A DNA stretch of 64,000 bases from Streptomyces sp. NBC_01775 (GCF_035917675.1 NZ_CP109104.1:8680001-8744000), one strand, 5' to 3'. Counted from the first letter of the stretch, positions 55,043-64,000 are shown. Translations and numbers: made by a program. The notes: generated from the letters alone by a model not told the origin.

Positions 55043-56059
55043 GTGATCACCATCCCGCTGAGCGTAAACGGGCTGGCGGCCACCCGGTTCGCGGTTTCCC
55101 CGCTGATGCAGGCCGCCACCGTGCTGCATCCACACCGGCCGCGAACGATGGCCGACGGCTCTCTGTCATACACCGAGGTCAACCGCGTGCTGCGAGACCA
55201 TCGGCTCCAGTTGCTGGCCGCGGTACGCCAGTTGGTGCACGCTTTTGCTCCGGTCTTCTACGCCCCCGTCTTCCTGACACCTCCGGCAGCCGCAGGCCGG
55301 ACGCCGGAGCCGGACGAGGATCTGCACCGTGTCGCCACCGCCCCCGGCCGCGTGGTGGCCGGGCAGCTCAGCGGCCTCCTGAACGTACAGCCGCAGCACA
55401 AGGACGCCGACTTAACGGCCCGGCGCATTCTGCTGAAAGCCGCGGACCGCGGCGAGAGTGACTTCGCAGACCGGCTGGCCCGCGAACTCGACATGTTCTG
55501 GCTTCGGGGCCTTTCCCGGACGTGGCCGACGGTCGCCACACGGGCCTCGGACGACATTGCTCTGCGGTCCCGGCTGCTGGCGGACCGCGGCTTGGGCTAC
55601 GCGCTGGGTTCGCTGCACGACGCCGTCCACTACAGCAACGGCGCCCTCCGCCTGATCGGCAGGCACAGCACCGAGGTGTCCGCCGACGAGAACCTGGTCC
55701 TGTTTCCCTCGCCTTGGGCGCACAGCTGGCTTTTGAGCGTCGACCCCCAAGGGCGGCGCCCCGTGTATCTCATCTACCCCACAAGTTCCAGCATCGCCTC
55801 CGCCCCGTCCGGCAAAGCGGACCGGGCGCGGAAGACCTCCATCCGCCCCACCCGTGATGTGCTGCTGGCCGACCTCGACGTACCGCGTACCACCACTCAG
55901 CTTGCGGCCTCGCACGACCTCAGCCCCTCGACCGTGTCCTACCACCTCGCCCTGCTGCACCGGGCGGGGCTGATCACACGTGTCCGGGAACGCAATTCGG
56001 TGTACTACCAGCGCATCGAGTCTCCCGACGGGCTCGCACCGGCGGAGGGCACGCGGTGA
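55043..56059 (+). CDS. ArsR-like winged-helix regulator with large N-terminal domain (DUF5937 type)
   Basis: 338 residues from GTG at 55043. The C-terminal 80 residues hold the HTH (RTTTQLAASHDLSPSTVSYH) and the wing (RERNSVYYQRI). The N-terminal ~230 residues are the helical domain often annotated DUF5937. GAAGG lies ahead. An earlier in-frame GTG at 54953 is possible but has a weaker ribosome site. Regulons of this group are unknown. Followed by a bidirectional terminator. Confidence 0.8.
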   Translation: MITIPLSVNGLAATRFAVSPLMQAATVLHPHRPRTMADGSLSYTEVNRVLRDHRLQLLAAVRQLVHAFAPVFYAPVFLTPPAAAGRTPEPDEDLHRVATAPGRVVAGQLSGLLNVQPQHKDADLTARRILLKAADRGESDFADRLARELDMFWLRGLSRTWPTVATRASDDIALRSRLLADRGLGYALGSLHDAVHYSNGALRLIGRHSTEVSADENLVLFPSPWAHSWLLSVDPQGRRPVYLIYPTSSSIASAPSGKADRARKTSIRPTRDVLLADLDVPRTTTQLAASHDLSPSTVSYHLALLHRAGLITRVRERNSVYYQRIESPDGLAPAEGTR

Positions 56060-56107
56060 TCGGACCCTCGAAACGGTGGCGGGGCATGGAGGAGCCCAGA
56101 ACGCGAA

Positions 56108-56136
56108 ACGGCCTGCCGGTTTCACCGGCAGGCCGT
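56108..56136. terminator. Bidirectional hairpin terminator
   Basis: ACGGCCTGCCGGT (56108-56120) and its perfect complement (56124-56136) leave a 3-base loop. It serves the regulator gene from the left and the small repeat-protein gene from the right, both of which end within 50 bp. Confidence 0.8.
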
Positions 56137-56151
56137 CACTAACGATCGCGG

Positions 56152-56409
56152 TTAGCCAGGGTAATTTGCCGGCGGCGGAGGCATGAAGTCCGGGTGGTTT
56201 TCCGGCAGCGACGACACCAAGTCAGGGTGGTTTTCCGGCGGCGGAGGCATGAAGTCCGGCTGTGAGTCAGACGCTGCGAAGTCCGGGTGGTTTTCCGGCG
56301 GCGAAGACACCAGGTCCGGCTGTGAGTCGGCCAGGGCCGGACTGGCCATTCCACCGAGGACGCCCACAGTGAGCGCGACGGTGGCGAGGATCTTCCGAGA
56401 ACGGGTCAC
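56152..56409 (-). CDS. Small secreted ENHPD-repeat protein
   Basis: 85 residues. Signal peptide RKILATVALTVGVLGG with cleavage at PALA-DS. The mature 58 residues are almost only repeats: SQPDLVSSPPENHPDFAA, SQPDFMPPPPENHPDL, VSSLPENHPDFMPPPP and a final ANYPG. PPENHPD occurs three times with small changes, a proline/acid/histidine pattern that could bind metal or cell wall (inference). The signal sequence resembles those of other small Streptomyces secreted proteins. The downstream hairpin is a solid terminator. Confidence 0.75.
   Translation of the reverse strand: MTRSRKILATVALTVGVLGGMASPALADSQPDLVSSPPENHPDFAASDSQPDFMPPPPENHPDLVSSLPENHPDFMPPPPANYPG
56183..56325. repeat. Short tandem repeat units inside the ENHPD gene
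   Basis: GTGGTTTTCCGGC recurs at about 56,195, 56,227 and 56,287; longer units such as GAAGTCCGG-GTGGTTTTCC and GTCCGGCTGTGAGTC also repeat. They arise from duplication of the PPENHPD and SQPD codons. Confidence 0.7.
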
Positions 56410-56863
56410 TAGAACTCCTTCTTATGAAGCAACTGCGCTTCGAATTGCGAAAGTTACGGTATCGAAGCGTGAGTCAGGGGTAAGGAAATTGAAGGGAGAT
56501 TCGAACGGATTCGAATCATCGACGCGGAAGGTAGACCCCCACAGCTGCTGGCCGGCCGCCCAGCGCGGAGCACTTCGGCCGACGTGATCAGCGCAGCGTC
56601 GTCGGTCTCACCGAGGCGCCTCCCTGCCTCACCCTCTGCCACAGGTCCGGCCGACACCTCGCGCCGGCGGCGCCGAGGCACCGGCCGGGGCCGCGCCGAG
56701 GGCCAACCGCCGCCGCACGCTGGGCAGCGCACGATGTGCCCGGTCTTCCGGCCCAGGGCTGCCGCCCATTTCATCGACGGGTGCGGGCCAGGAGCCGGAC
56801 CCGCCGTTGCCTATCCACAGCTGGGTCAGGCTAGGTGTCGCGGGGCCGTCCATACTCGAAGCC
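56410..56863. other. Divergent intergenic region, ENHPD gene / XRE gene
   Basis: GC drops at 56,420-56,530, probably with the promoter of the small secreted protein. A minus-strand frame starting at 56,774 (MKWAAALGRKTGHIVRCPAC) has a CPxCG-like knuckle but soon becomes Arg/Pro-rich, so I do not call it a gene. Confidence 0.4.
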
Positions 56864-57775
56864 ATGGATGGAAAAACGCAGCTCGGGAGCTTTCTGCGGG
56901 CACGGCGCTCCCAGCTGCGCCCGGAGGATGTCGGGGTGCCCACCTACGGGGAGCACCGGCGTGTGCCGGGGCTTCGGCGCGAGGAGCTGGCGATGCTGGC
57001 GGGTGTGAGCCCCTCTTACTACACCCGGCTCGAGCAGGGGCAGTCACTGAGCGCATCGCCTGAGGTTCTGGATGCGATCGCCGGGGCTCTGCGGCTGGAC
57101 GAGTCCGGGCGGCGACACCTGCACGACCTGGGCCGGGTGGACAGGCAGCGCACCCGGGGCCGGCGGCCGGCGCCGGAACGAGTGACGGAGGCGATGCGCC
57201 AGTTGCTGGACGCGCTGGGCGAGGTGCCCGCGATCGTGCTCGGCCGGCGCAGCGACGCACTGGCGTGGAACCGCCTGGGCCATGCGTTGTTCGCCGGGCA
57301 TCTGGACCCCGGTGCCCCTGACCTGCCGGCACGGCGTCCCAACATGGCCAGGCTGCTGTTCCTCGACTCCCATGTCCGTGACCTGTACGCGGACTGGCCG
57401 AGCAGGGCCAGGGCGGTGGTCGCGAATCTGCGTCTGGTGGCGGCCCAGCATCCGGAGGACATGGCACTGCACGCGCTCTTGGGTGAACTGTCCGCGAAGA
57501 GCGCCGAGTTCGCTGCGATGTGGGCCGAACACCGTGTCAAACCCTGCACGGTCGCCGCCTATGAGATGCGCCATCCACTGGTCGGGCCCCTGACCGTCAC
57601 CCTGCAGACCTTGAGCAGCGGGCCGGGGCCCGGCGTAGTGGTCGCCACCACAGAAGCGGGTTCGTCCTCGCGGGCCGCGCTTGCTCTGCTCGCCCAGGCC
57701 ACCAGCGAGGCCACCACGCGCCTCGGCCCCTCCTCCGGCGCGGCACAGAGGCGGCCCCGCGCCGACAAGGACTGA
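56864..57775 (+). CDS. XRE-family regulator with MmyB-like ligand domain
   Basis: 303 residues. The HTH spans GLRREELAMLAGVSPSYYTR up to LEQGQSLSASPEVL. The rest is the PAS-like domain seen in MmyB/PF17765 regulators: DALAWNRLGHALFAG, RLLFLDSHVRDLYADW, then YEMRHPLVGPLTVTLQTLS. Such Streptomyces regulators commonly control an adjacent oxidoreductase or hydrolase; here an alpha/beta hydrolase relic lies directly downstream and may have been the target. Confidence 0.87.
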   Translation: MDGKTQLGSFLRARRSQLRPEDVGVPTYGEHRRVPGLRREELAMLAGVSPSYYTRLEQGQSLSASPEVLDAIAGALRLDESGRRHLHDLGRVDRQRTRGRRPAPERVTEAMRQLLDALGEVPAIVLGRRSDALAWNRLGHALFAGHLDPGAPDLPARRPNMARLLFLDSHVRDLYADWPSRARAVVANLRLVAAQHPEDMALHALLGELSAKSAEFAAMWAEHRVKPCTVAAYEMRHPLVGPLTVTLQTLSSGPGPGVVVATTEAGSSSRAALALLAQATSEATTRLGPSSGAAQRRPRADKD

Positions 57776-57924
57776 CCCCCACAACGGCACCGGGCACTGC
57801 CGCCGCACTCTGGCAGTCCAGGAAACAGCGGGCGAATTCTCCCTCCCACGGAGCGTCGCCCGCCGGAAGAACCCACGCGTCCCGAGCCATGCATCGGCAT
57901 GTTCTGCCGCATGCCCGAAAAACA

Positions 57925-58417
57925 GCCCTGCAGGGAGCCGCTGATCGCGTCAGCGACCGGGTCGGGAAGCTCGTGTTTCTCGACGCCCCCGCTGGCCGAT
58001 CGCAGATCGAGGCGTTCCCGGCTCTCCTCAAGGAGAGAGAAAATGGCCAGGTGATCGACGGTGTCGAGCTGGTGCTCTTTCCCAGCGAGGACCTGGTGAG
58101 GTTTTTGGGATTACGGATGCCAAGGACATCGAGTGGATGCTGCCACGCCTCACCCCTCACCCGTGGAAAACTCTTGAGCAGCCGCTCGTCCTGAACAATG
58201 AGCCAGCACTGGAGGCGATACCGCAGTACCGGGTTGTCTCCACCACAAGTCTGGGTCTTGGTGTCCATAACCAGGATCTGATAGCCAAGGCGCGCGCTGA
58301 AGGCCGATTTTGGGAGATCGACAGTGGACACGATCTCATGATCAGCTAGCCTGAGACTGTCTCCGGTCTGCTGACAGAGATTGCGTCCGCAGCGGTCCGG
58401 ACCACAGGTGGAGTGTA
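57925..58417 (+). pseudogene. Broken alpha/beta hydrolase (esterase-like)
   Basis: The start and nucleophile region are missing. Readable pieces: ADRVSDRVGKLVFLDAPAG, then IDGVELVLFPSEDLVRFLGL in one frame, and MLPRLTPHPWKTLEQPLVLN, VHNQDLIAKARAEGRFWEID and SGHDLMIS in another, with a shift near 58,110. SGHDLMIS contains the catalytic His. A TAG at 58,347-58,349 follows where relatives have Glu (SEPETVSGLL); the coding text then goes on to 58,417. This is the MES/salicylate-esterase-like fold. Three lesions, so a pseudogene. Confidence 0.7.
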
Positions 58418-58458
58418 GGCGGCGGCATCCGGGGCTCGGTGTGGCCCCGGAGAGACCG

Positions 58459-59001
58459 TCACCACCGCCGGTGCACGGTTGCCTTACTGCCGGTCACCAG
58501 GCTTGCCGGCGGAACGTCATCGGCCACGACCGCGCCGGCGGCGACCACGGCGTCACGGCCAATGCTGACGCCGGGAAGGATCGTGGTACCGGCGCCGATC
58601 CACACGTTCTCCGCTATATCGATGGGCGCGCCGCTCAGCCACTCCCGTCGCTTCTCAGGATCGACCGGATGACCGACGGTGATGAACGTGGCCTTTGGTC
58701 CGACCATCACGCGCTCGCCGAGCCGGATGCCGGCGTAGTCCAGGAACGTGCAGTTCTGGTTGATGAACACGCGCTCCGCGAGGTCCAGGTGAAGGCCGTT
58801 GTCCGTGTAGAAGGGCGGATAGATCGTGACTCTCGTCGACAGCGGCTTGCCGAGGATCTGTTCGAACAGTTCAGCCTTGCCCGCTTCGTCCTCGAAGGGC
58901 AGGACGTTCAGGCGGGAGTTGAGCTCGGTGACCCGCCGGACCCTCTCGGCCATGGCCTGGAACTCCGGACTATGGATGCGCATGAGACGGTCGTTGGACA
59001 T
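58459..59001 (-). CDS. Sugar O-acetyltransferase (maltose/galactoside type)
   Basis: 180 residues. N-terminal cap (LNVLPFEDEAGKAELFEQIL), then the hexapeptide left-handed helix: FINQNCTFLDYAGIRLGERV, with catalytic His in FITVGHPVDPEKRR, and ENVWIGAGTTILPGVSIGRD. Transfers acetyl from acetyl-CoA to a sugar hydroxyl. Follows a LysR gene on the same strand, with 65 bp between, so both may be co-transcribed or the gene may be its target. Confidence 0.88.
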   Translation of the reverse strand: MSNDRLMRIHSPEFQAMAERVRRVTELNSRLNVLPFEDEAGKAELFEQILGKPLSTRVTIYPPFYTDNGLHLDLAERVFINQNCTFLDYAGIRLGERVMVGPKATFITVGHPVDPEKRREWLSGAPIDIAENVWIGAGTTILPGVSIGRDAVVAAGAVVADDVPPASLVTGSKATVHRRW

Positions 59002-59066
59002 GCCACGATCCTTTCCGATGTACCTGTTGACTGGATAAGACCCACTGGCGCTGGCGGAGGCTGCTG

Positions 59067-60092
<1,026 letters not shown>

Positions 60093-60214
60093 TGGTTCAC
60101 CTTAAGCGTGCACAACTGATCGTTGTGGCTCGCCGAGGGACGGTTGTTTGATCATGCTCCAGCGTGGATTACGTGACTCAAGCATCCAAACCGTCGGTTG
60201 CCGGGAGGAGTCAT

Positions 60215-60665
60215 GTGCGCGTGAGTTTGAGGCCCAGCTTCGGGTGGCTGTGGTCGGCCAACGCCGTCAGCACATACGGCACGTGAATCGCTTTCGGGTA
60301 TTCCCGCTCATCGCGGCCCGGGTGCTGCGCTCGCCGGCATTCGCCCTCTCGCTCCTGGAACCTGCCGGCCTTGCCGTTGCCGCGATCGTCGCGGTCCCAC
60401 TCGGGCGGCGGGCCGAGCACCGGGCCAAGCGCCCGCGACGACCGCGATGGACCTGATCCGCTTCCTCGCCATGGCGAGCGTTCCGATCACGGACCTCCCC
60501 GGCCTGCTGTCCTACGGCCAACTGCTGGTTGTCCCGGCCATCTCCAAAACGCCGAGCATCGCCTCCACCGCCGCATCAGGGGCGTGCCTGAAGTGCCTCG
60601 TCGACGCAGACCATCTCCTCGTCGCAAACGGGAGGTTCGAGGGCACGAGCTGGGCGGGCCCTCCG
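60215..60665 (+). pseudogene. Fragment of an MFS transporter (enterobactin-exporter-like)
   Basis: Starts well with GGGAGGAG and GTG: VRVSLRPSFGWLWSANAVST, then YGT and a TGA at 60,284-60,286 where relatives have Trp (YGTWIAF). A shift then leads to VFPLIAARVLRSPAFALSLL and, from 60,447, MDLIRFLAMASVPITDLPGL, SYGQLLVVPAISKTPSIAST and LVDADHLLVANGRFEGTSW. These are helices 1-5 of an MFS exporter. The remaining ~250 residues are gone; the IS5 remnant follows. Confidence 0.7.
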
Positions 60666-60785
60666 CGCCCGCGGAGGCGACATGGCAGCGCCGCGCGGTG
60701 TGGCCACCGGACCGCGCGCCACCGACCTTCTGGGCGGCTGCCGATCCATCCTCCACGATCGCGTCCTACGACCCCTGTTCCTCAA

Positions 60786-61060
60786 CATGACAGTCAGCGG
60801 CCATCCGGGCGTCCGCAACGAGGTCGCCCAGCTCATCCCACGGCTGCGGCCGTGCCGCCGGTGCGGGGCAAGCGCGGCCGGCCACGGCGCCGAGCACGGC
60901 TCCGGCCTGGGTACCCAGCGCTGGGTCATGGAGCGCGCCTTCGCCCACCTGCACTGGTACCGACGGCTGCGCGTCCGCTGGGAGATACGCGACGACGTCC
61001 ACGAAGCCTTCCTCACCCTCGGATGCGCACTCATCCGCCGGCGACGTCTGAAGTCGTTGC
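60786..61060 (+). mobile_element. C-terminal remnant of an IS5-family (IS112-like) transposase
   Basis: VPPVRGKRGRPRRR in one frame and HGSGLGTQRWVMERAFAHLH, WYRRLRVRWEIRDDVHEAFL, TLGCALIRRRRL in the neighbouring frame. The second carries the last DDE Glu with Y-x-x-x-R (W-x-x-E-R-x-x-A). The N-terminal two thirds are missing and the two parts are separated by a shift. Possibly the cause of the MFS deletion. Confidence 0.7.
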
Positions 61061-61071
61061 GGCAGCAGTCT

Positions 61072-61212
61072 TCACCGCACGTGAGAGCAGTCGGAATCAG
61101 GGTCCCGCGCGATGGCGATCACGTCGTCGAGCCGGTCGCGCACAGGTTCCTAGTAGCAGCGCAGCGCACGGACGCTCACTCCCGCCTTGTCGGCAACCTC
61201 ACCGATGCGCAC
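61072..61212 (-). pseudogene. MerR-family regulator relic
   Basis: GTG at 61212 with GAGGAGG ahead, then VRIGEVADKAGVSVRALRCY, the MerR HTH. A TAG follows at 61,150-61,152 in the place of RYYEEQG, and the frame continues with VRDRLDDVIAIARDPDSDCS, which is like the C-terminal end of MerR proteins. So about 70 central residues are deleted. Its operator and target (the oxidoreductase to the right) remain. Confidence 0.65.
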
Positions 61213-61243
61213 CGGTCCTCCTCTGTTCGGCCGACCGCCCGAC

Positions 61244-61274
61244 TTGCAGCTGACGCCAACGTCAGCTTTTAGCG
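61244..61274 (+). promoter_or_regulatory. MerR-type promoter of the oxidoreductase gene
   Basis: AGCTGAC (61248-61254) and GTCAGCT (61261-61267) are perfect arms with 6 bp between. TTGCAG (61244-61249) and TAGCGT (61269-61274) lie on either side with a 19-bp spacer, the typical elongated layout for MerR activators, which twist the DNA. The MerR gene itself is broken, so activation may be lost. Confidence 0.55.
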
Positions 61275-61357
61275 TCGTGGGTGTCGGCGTTCGCCGGACA
61301 TTCGCTCCACCGCTCTCACGAACGGCCGGTTCAGGCCGCGTGGAAAGGCAGAACATC

Positions 61358-62263
61358 ATGCGCGCAGTCCGCTATCACGAGTACGGCGGTGTGGAGACCC
61401 TCGTGGTCGAGCAGGTGCCGGACCCGCATCCCGGGCCCGGCGAGATCCGTGTCCGCGTCGCGGCGGCCGGCGTCAATCCCGTCGACTGGAAGGTGCGTTC
61501 CGGTGCGGTGCACGAGGTGCTCCCCGTGGACCTGCCTGCGATTCCTGGGCGGGATGCCGTCGGCGTGGTCGACGAGACCGGTGCGGGCGTGCGGGGGGTG
61601 AGCATCGGCGACCGTGTCTTCGGGCTGGGCGGCGTCACCGGCGCGACAGCGGAGCTGGCCGTGCTCTCGGCCTGGGCCCACGCGCCCGCCACGTGGACCG
61701 ACGAGGAGGCCGCCGGCGCCGGTCTGGCATCCGTGACCGCGATGGGCGGGCTGAAGGCGCTCGGTCCTCTGCGGGGGCGCACCCTTCTCATCGAGGGCGC
61801 CGCCGGAGGCGTGGGCAGTGCCGCGGTCGAGATCGCGGTGGCTCAGGGCGCCACCGTGATCGGGACGGCCAGCGAGCGCAACCACGAGTTCCTCACCTCT
61901 CTCGGTGCCGTTCCCACCACCTACGGCACCGGCCTCGCGGAGCGCCTCGCCACCCTGGCTCCGGACGGTGCCGACATCGCGCTCGACACCGCGGCCTCCG
62001 GGTCCCTGGCCGATCTCATCGCGATCGTGGGCGACCCTGCTCGCGTGTCGACGATCGCCGACCACACCAACGCGCAGCGCCTGGGCGCGCGTCTGGCCAA
62101 CGCGGAGAACGACTCCACACTCCTCGCCGAAGCGGGCGAACTCGGCCGGCAAGGCCGCTACACACCGCGCATTGAGCGGACCTACCCGCTCGAACGGATC
62201 GCGGAAGCGCACACGTACGCCGAGCGCGGACGCACGCGGGGGAAGATCGTGGTCCGCGTCTGA
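61358..62263 (+). CDS. NADP-dependent quinone oxidoreductase (MDR, zinc-less)
   Basis: 301 residues. N-terminal GroES-like domain (MRAVRYHEYGGVETLVVEQV, AAAGVNPVDWKVRSG), then the Rossmann motif LLIEGAAGGVGSAAVEIAV and the end YPLERIAEAHTYAERGRTRG. No zinc-binding cysteine pair. Reduces quinones or alkenals with NADPH. GGAAAGG precedes the ATG. It resembles the broken paralogue at 28.5 kb in fold. The promoter has a MerR-type dyad; see the relic at 61.1 kb. Confidence 0.9.
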   Translation: MRAVRYHEYGGVETLVVEQVPDPHPGPGEIRVRVAAAGVNPVDWKVRSGAVHEVLPVDLPAIPGRDAVGVVDETGAGVRGVSIGDRVFGLGGVTGATAELAVLSAWAHAPATWTDEEAAGAGLASVTAMGGLKALGPLRGRTLLIEGAAGGVGSAAVEIAVAQGATVIGTASERNHEFLTSLGAVPTTYGTGLAERLATLAPDGADIALDTAASGSLADLIAIVGDPARVSTIADHTNAQRLGARLANAENDSTLLAEAGELGRQGRYTPRIERTYPLERIAEAHTYAERGRTRGKIVVRV

Positions 62264-62280
62264 GCTTGTCCCGCCGTTCG

Positions 62281-62312
62281 GGGCTTCCCGCGGCTTCGGC
62301 CGCGGGAAGCCC
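62281..62312 (+). terminator. Hairpin terminator after the oxidoreductase
   Basis: GGGCTTCCCGCGG (62281-62293) pairs with its complement (62300-62312) around a CTTCGG tetraloop-like turn, 17 bp after the stop. Confidence 0.8.
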
Positions 62313-62405
62313 GCACCTGGTTCGCCGCGCACGGCATCACTGCGATTGACCGTGTCGTGACGGACAACGGTGCCTGCTACCGTGCGCCGTCCTTCAGCGC
62401 CGTCC
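62313..62405 (+). mobile_element. Remnant of an IS481/IS3-type integrase domain
   Basis: TWFAAHGITAIDRVVTDNGA then CYRAPSF is the segment around the second catalytic Asp (TDNGxxY) of IS481-like transposases. It covers only ~30 residues and runs into a short direct repeat of CGTCCTTCAGCGCCG. No ends detected. Confidence 0.6.
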
Positions 62406-62480
62406 TTCAGCGCCGCCCTCGCCGGCAGCCTGCGACAGGTCGGATCGGACGAGGTCTTTCGGAGCCGGGGCTGCTCGGGA

Positions 62481-63272
62481 TCAGTCCCGGTAGTCGGGGG
62501 CGACACGCTCGACGAGCCGGAGCAGTGCCGACCAGGCAAGCTCGTACCCCTTTTCGTCCTGGAGGTCGGAGCTGTCGTCCTCGCCGGAGAGTTGGCGCGC
62601 TGTGAGTTCGCAGATGTCGGGAGGGGGCGTGACGAGCTTCGCTCCGCCTGCCATGGCCACGGTCTGGATCTCGCATGCCTTGTCCAGGTAGTACATGCGC
62701 AGGAAGGCCTGGGCCGGTGTTTCGCCGACGGTCAGCAGGCCGTGGTTGCGCAGGATCATCGCCGGGTGGTCGCCGAGGTCGGCGACCAGGCGTTTCTGTT
62801 CGGCGAGGTTGAGGGCGACGCCTTCGTAGTCGTGGTATCCGACCTTGCCGTAGAACTCCATGGAGATCTGGTTCAGCGGGAGCAGGCCGTGCTCCTGGGC
62901 CGCGACAGCACACCCGGCCTTGGTGTGAGTGTGCAGGACGCAGTGGGCGTCGGGCCGGGCGGCGTGGACGGCGCTGTGAATGACGAAACCGGCGGGGTTG
63001 ACGGGATGAGGGGTCTCCTCGACAGGGTGACCGGCCAGGTCGATCTTGACGAGGTTCGACGCGGTGATCTCCTCGAAGAGCAGGCCGTAGGGGTTGATCA
63101 GGAAGTGGTGCTGCGGTCCGGGGATCCGGGCGGAGATATGCGTGAAGATCAGGTCGGTCATCCGGAAGTGCGCTACCAGGCGGTAGACCGCGGCGAGTTC
63201 GCGGCGCAGCCGCAGCTCCTCGTCGGGGGTGGCTTCGGGGGTCTGGCCGGCGCGGAGCGTCGGATCAGTCAC
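62481..63272 (-). CDS. Class II aldolase/adducin family protein
   Basis: 263 residues, GTG start at 63272 overlapping the stop of the dehydrogenase gene (GTGA). The aldolase_II fold shows FTHISARIPGPQHHFLINP, the Glu region ITASNLVKIDLAG, and the zinc histidines in HSAVHAARPDAHCVLHTHTK with a third in LRNHGLLTVGETPAQAF. Family members are fuculose-phosphate-type aldolases or decarboxylases. Together with the 2-hydroxyacid dehydrogenase it suggests degradation of a sugar acid or hydroxy acid. Confidence 0.88.
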   Translation of the reverse strand: MTDPTLRAGQTPEATPDEELRLRRELAAVYRLVAHFRMTDLIFTHISARIPGPQHHFLINPYGLLFEEITASNLVKIDLAGHPVEETPHPVNPAGFVIHSAVHAARPDAHCVLHTHTKAGCAVAAQEHGLLPLNQISMEFYGKVGYHDYEGVALNLAEQKRLVADLGDHPAMILRNHGLLTVGETPAQAFLRMYYLDKACEIQTVAMAGGAKLVTPPPDICELTARQLSGEDDSSDLQDEKGYELAWSALLRLVERVAPDYRD

Positions 63273-64000
63273 AGGGTGCCTCCTTCGGTGGCTGGGGTGA
63301 CGACCGGGGTGAGGGGACGCCCGGTGCGATGCCAGGCGATGACGTTCTCGGCCGGGCGCTCGACATAGGCGCGCCGCGAGGCGTCGGACAAGAAAGCGAT
63401 GTGCGGGGAGAGCAGCAGGCCGGGGTGGGTGCGCAGAGGGTCGTCCTGGTCCGGGGGTTCGGTGGGGAGGACGTCGAGGGCTGCTCCGGCGAGTTTGCCG
63501 GTGTCCAGGGAGTCCAGGAGCGCGGCGTGGTCGATCAGGCCACCGCGTGCGACGTTGACCAGGAAGCTGCCGGCCGGCATGCGGTCGAGCTCCGCGCGGC
63601 CGATGAGGTTGCGGGTGGCGTTGTTGAGCGGGGCATGCAGGGAGAGCACGTCGCTGCATGCCAGCAGGGTGTCCATATCGGTCCGCTGAACCGTGGCCGG
63701 CCCGTGTTCGGGGCTCAGCGGATCGTAGGCGGCGACGCGGCCGAAGATCGGTGCGGCCAGCTCGGCGAGGCGGGTGGCGATGCGGCCCATGCCCACCAGG
63801 CCGAGCGTCAGCTCGTCGGCCCGGCGGGGCAGCCGTGGCAGGTCGGTGGTCCAACCGCCCCGGCGCACCGCTGCGTCGGCTTGCGGAAATCCACGCACCA
63901 GCGCCAGGGCTGCGGCGAGCGCGTGGACGGCGACTTCCTCGGTGGCCGCGTCGGGCAGGTTGCACACCCACAGGCCGCGGGCACGTGCCGCCTCGGCGTC
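63269..64000 (-). CDS. D-2-hydroxyacid dehydrogenase (partial, 5' end outside)
   Basis: 244 codons to the window edge; the N-terminal ~70 residues lie beyond. NAD-binding motif LGLVGMGRIATRLAELA, active-site Arg/Glu/His regions NVARGGLIDHAALLDSL, VLPTEPPDQDDPL and LLSPHIAFLSDASR. GMGRIA instead of the more frequent GLGRIG is a minor change. Oxidises or reduces D-2-hydroxyacids with NAD(P). First seen gene of an operon with the class II aldolase. Confidence 0.88.
   Translation of the reverse strand, partial: DAEAARARGLWVCNLPDAATEEVAVHALAAALALVRGFPQADAAVRRGGWTTDLPRLPRRADELTLGLVGMGRIATRLAELAAPIFGRVAAYDPLSPEHGPATVQRTDMDTLLACSDVLSLHAPLNNATRNLIGRAELDRMPAGSFLVNVARGGLIDHAALLDSLDTGKLAGAALDVLPTEPPDQDDPLRTHPGLLLSPHIAFLSDASRRAYVERPAENVIAWHRTGRPLTPVVTPATEGGTL

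Noticed and set aside
56183..56325. CRISPR-like array
   Set aside because: The repeats are short, irregularly spaced, and are explained by the coding repeats of the ENHPD protein.
62313..62405. A complete IS481 element
   Set aside because: Only about 30 residues of the integrase domain exist and no terminal repeats were found.

Overview
The window looks like a Streptomyces chromosome (inference). Support: very high GC with GC-rich third positions, frequent GTG starts, AGGAGG-type ribosome sites, twin-arginine and Sec signal peptides, and typical actinomycete families (MarR/MFS pairs, a kinase with TPR repeats, a NarL two-component system, a tripeptidyl-aminopeptidase-like esterase, a trypco2/trypsin-NTPase module, ACR3 arsenic genes). 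Much of it is an accessory landscape: about a dozen genes are frameshifted, truncated or stopped inside conserved motifs, and there are several fragments of ISL3, IS5 and IS481-like transposases, but no intact insertion sequence. This resembles a chromosome-arm region under decay.

Layout. 1-4.8 kb: end of a flavin monooxygenase, a frameshifted orphan [2Fe-2S] subunit, a large PLP decarboxylase and a small K+-channel-like protein. 4.8-10.1 kb: two MFS exporters (one facing its MarR regulator), a GlcG/HbpS-like protein, a stub of an aldo/keto reductase, and broken beta/gamma-crystallin/I36-like and barstar-like genes. 10.3-15.6 kb: a hypothetical gene and a trypco2 - trypsin/STAND NTPase/TPR conflict module whose big gene carries a frameshift and a stop codon. 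16.2-21 kb: arsenic resistance (arsC, arsR, acr3, a second arsR, a broken arsO-like gene, a flavoprotein with a cysteine-rich tail). 21-24.5 kb: decayed genes and a secreted chymotrypsin-fold protease.

24.9-28.2 kb is the most unusual stretch: three tightly coupled genes of unknown function. The first and third are divergent paralogues with a central glycine-rich hydrophobic segment followed by coiled coil; the second is a soluble helical protein. They could be a three-part membrane-active system, but this is inference. 28.4-35.9 kb holds a broken quinone oxidoreductase, a membrane protein, transposase debris and a Ser/Thr kinase with TPR-like repeats. 36.6-45.8 kb is a LacI-controlled catabolic island: a divergent acetyl-xylan-esterase-like hydrolase, then FAD oxidoreductase, hydantoinase-A-like ATPase, an HExxH protein, a permease and a secreted GH43-like protein. 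A strong promoter runs straight into a near-perfect operator ahead of the LacI gene.

46-64 kb: conserved hypotheticals, a Cds1-like PLP enzyme, a NarL-type two-component system, two tandem small membrane paralogues, a secreted TAP-type peptidase, regulators, a tiny secreted protein made of ENHPD repeats, a LysR protein with a hexanucleotide-encoded Ser-Asp tail, an acetyltransferase, more pseudogenes, a quinone reductase with a MerR-like promoter, and the end of a class II aldolase / 2-hydroxyacid dehydrogenase operon that runs off the right edge. No tRNA, rRNA or CRISPR array was seen.
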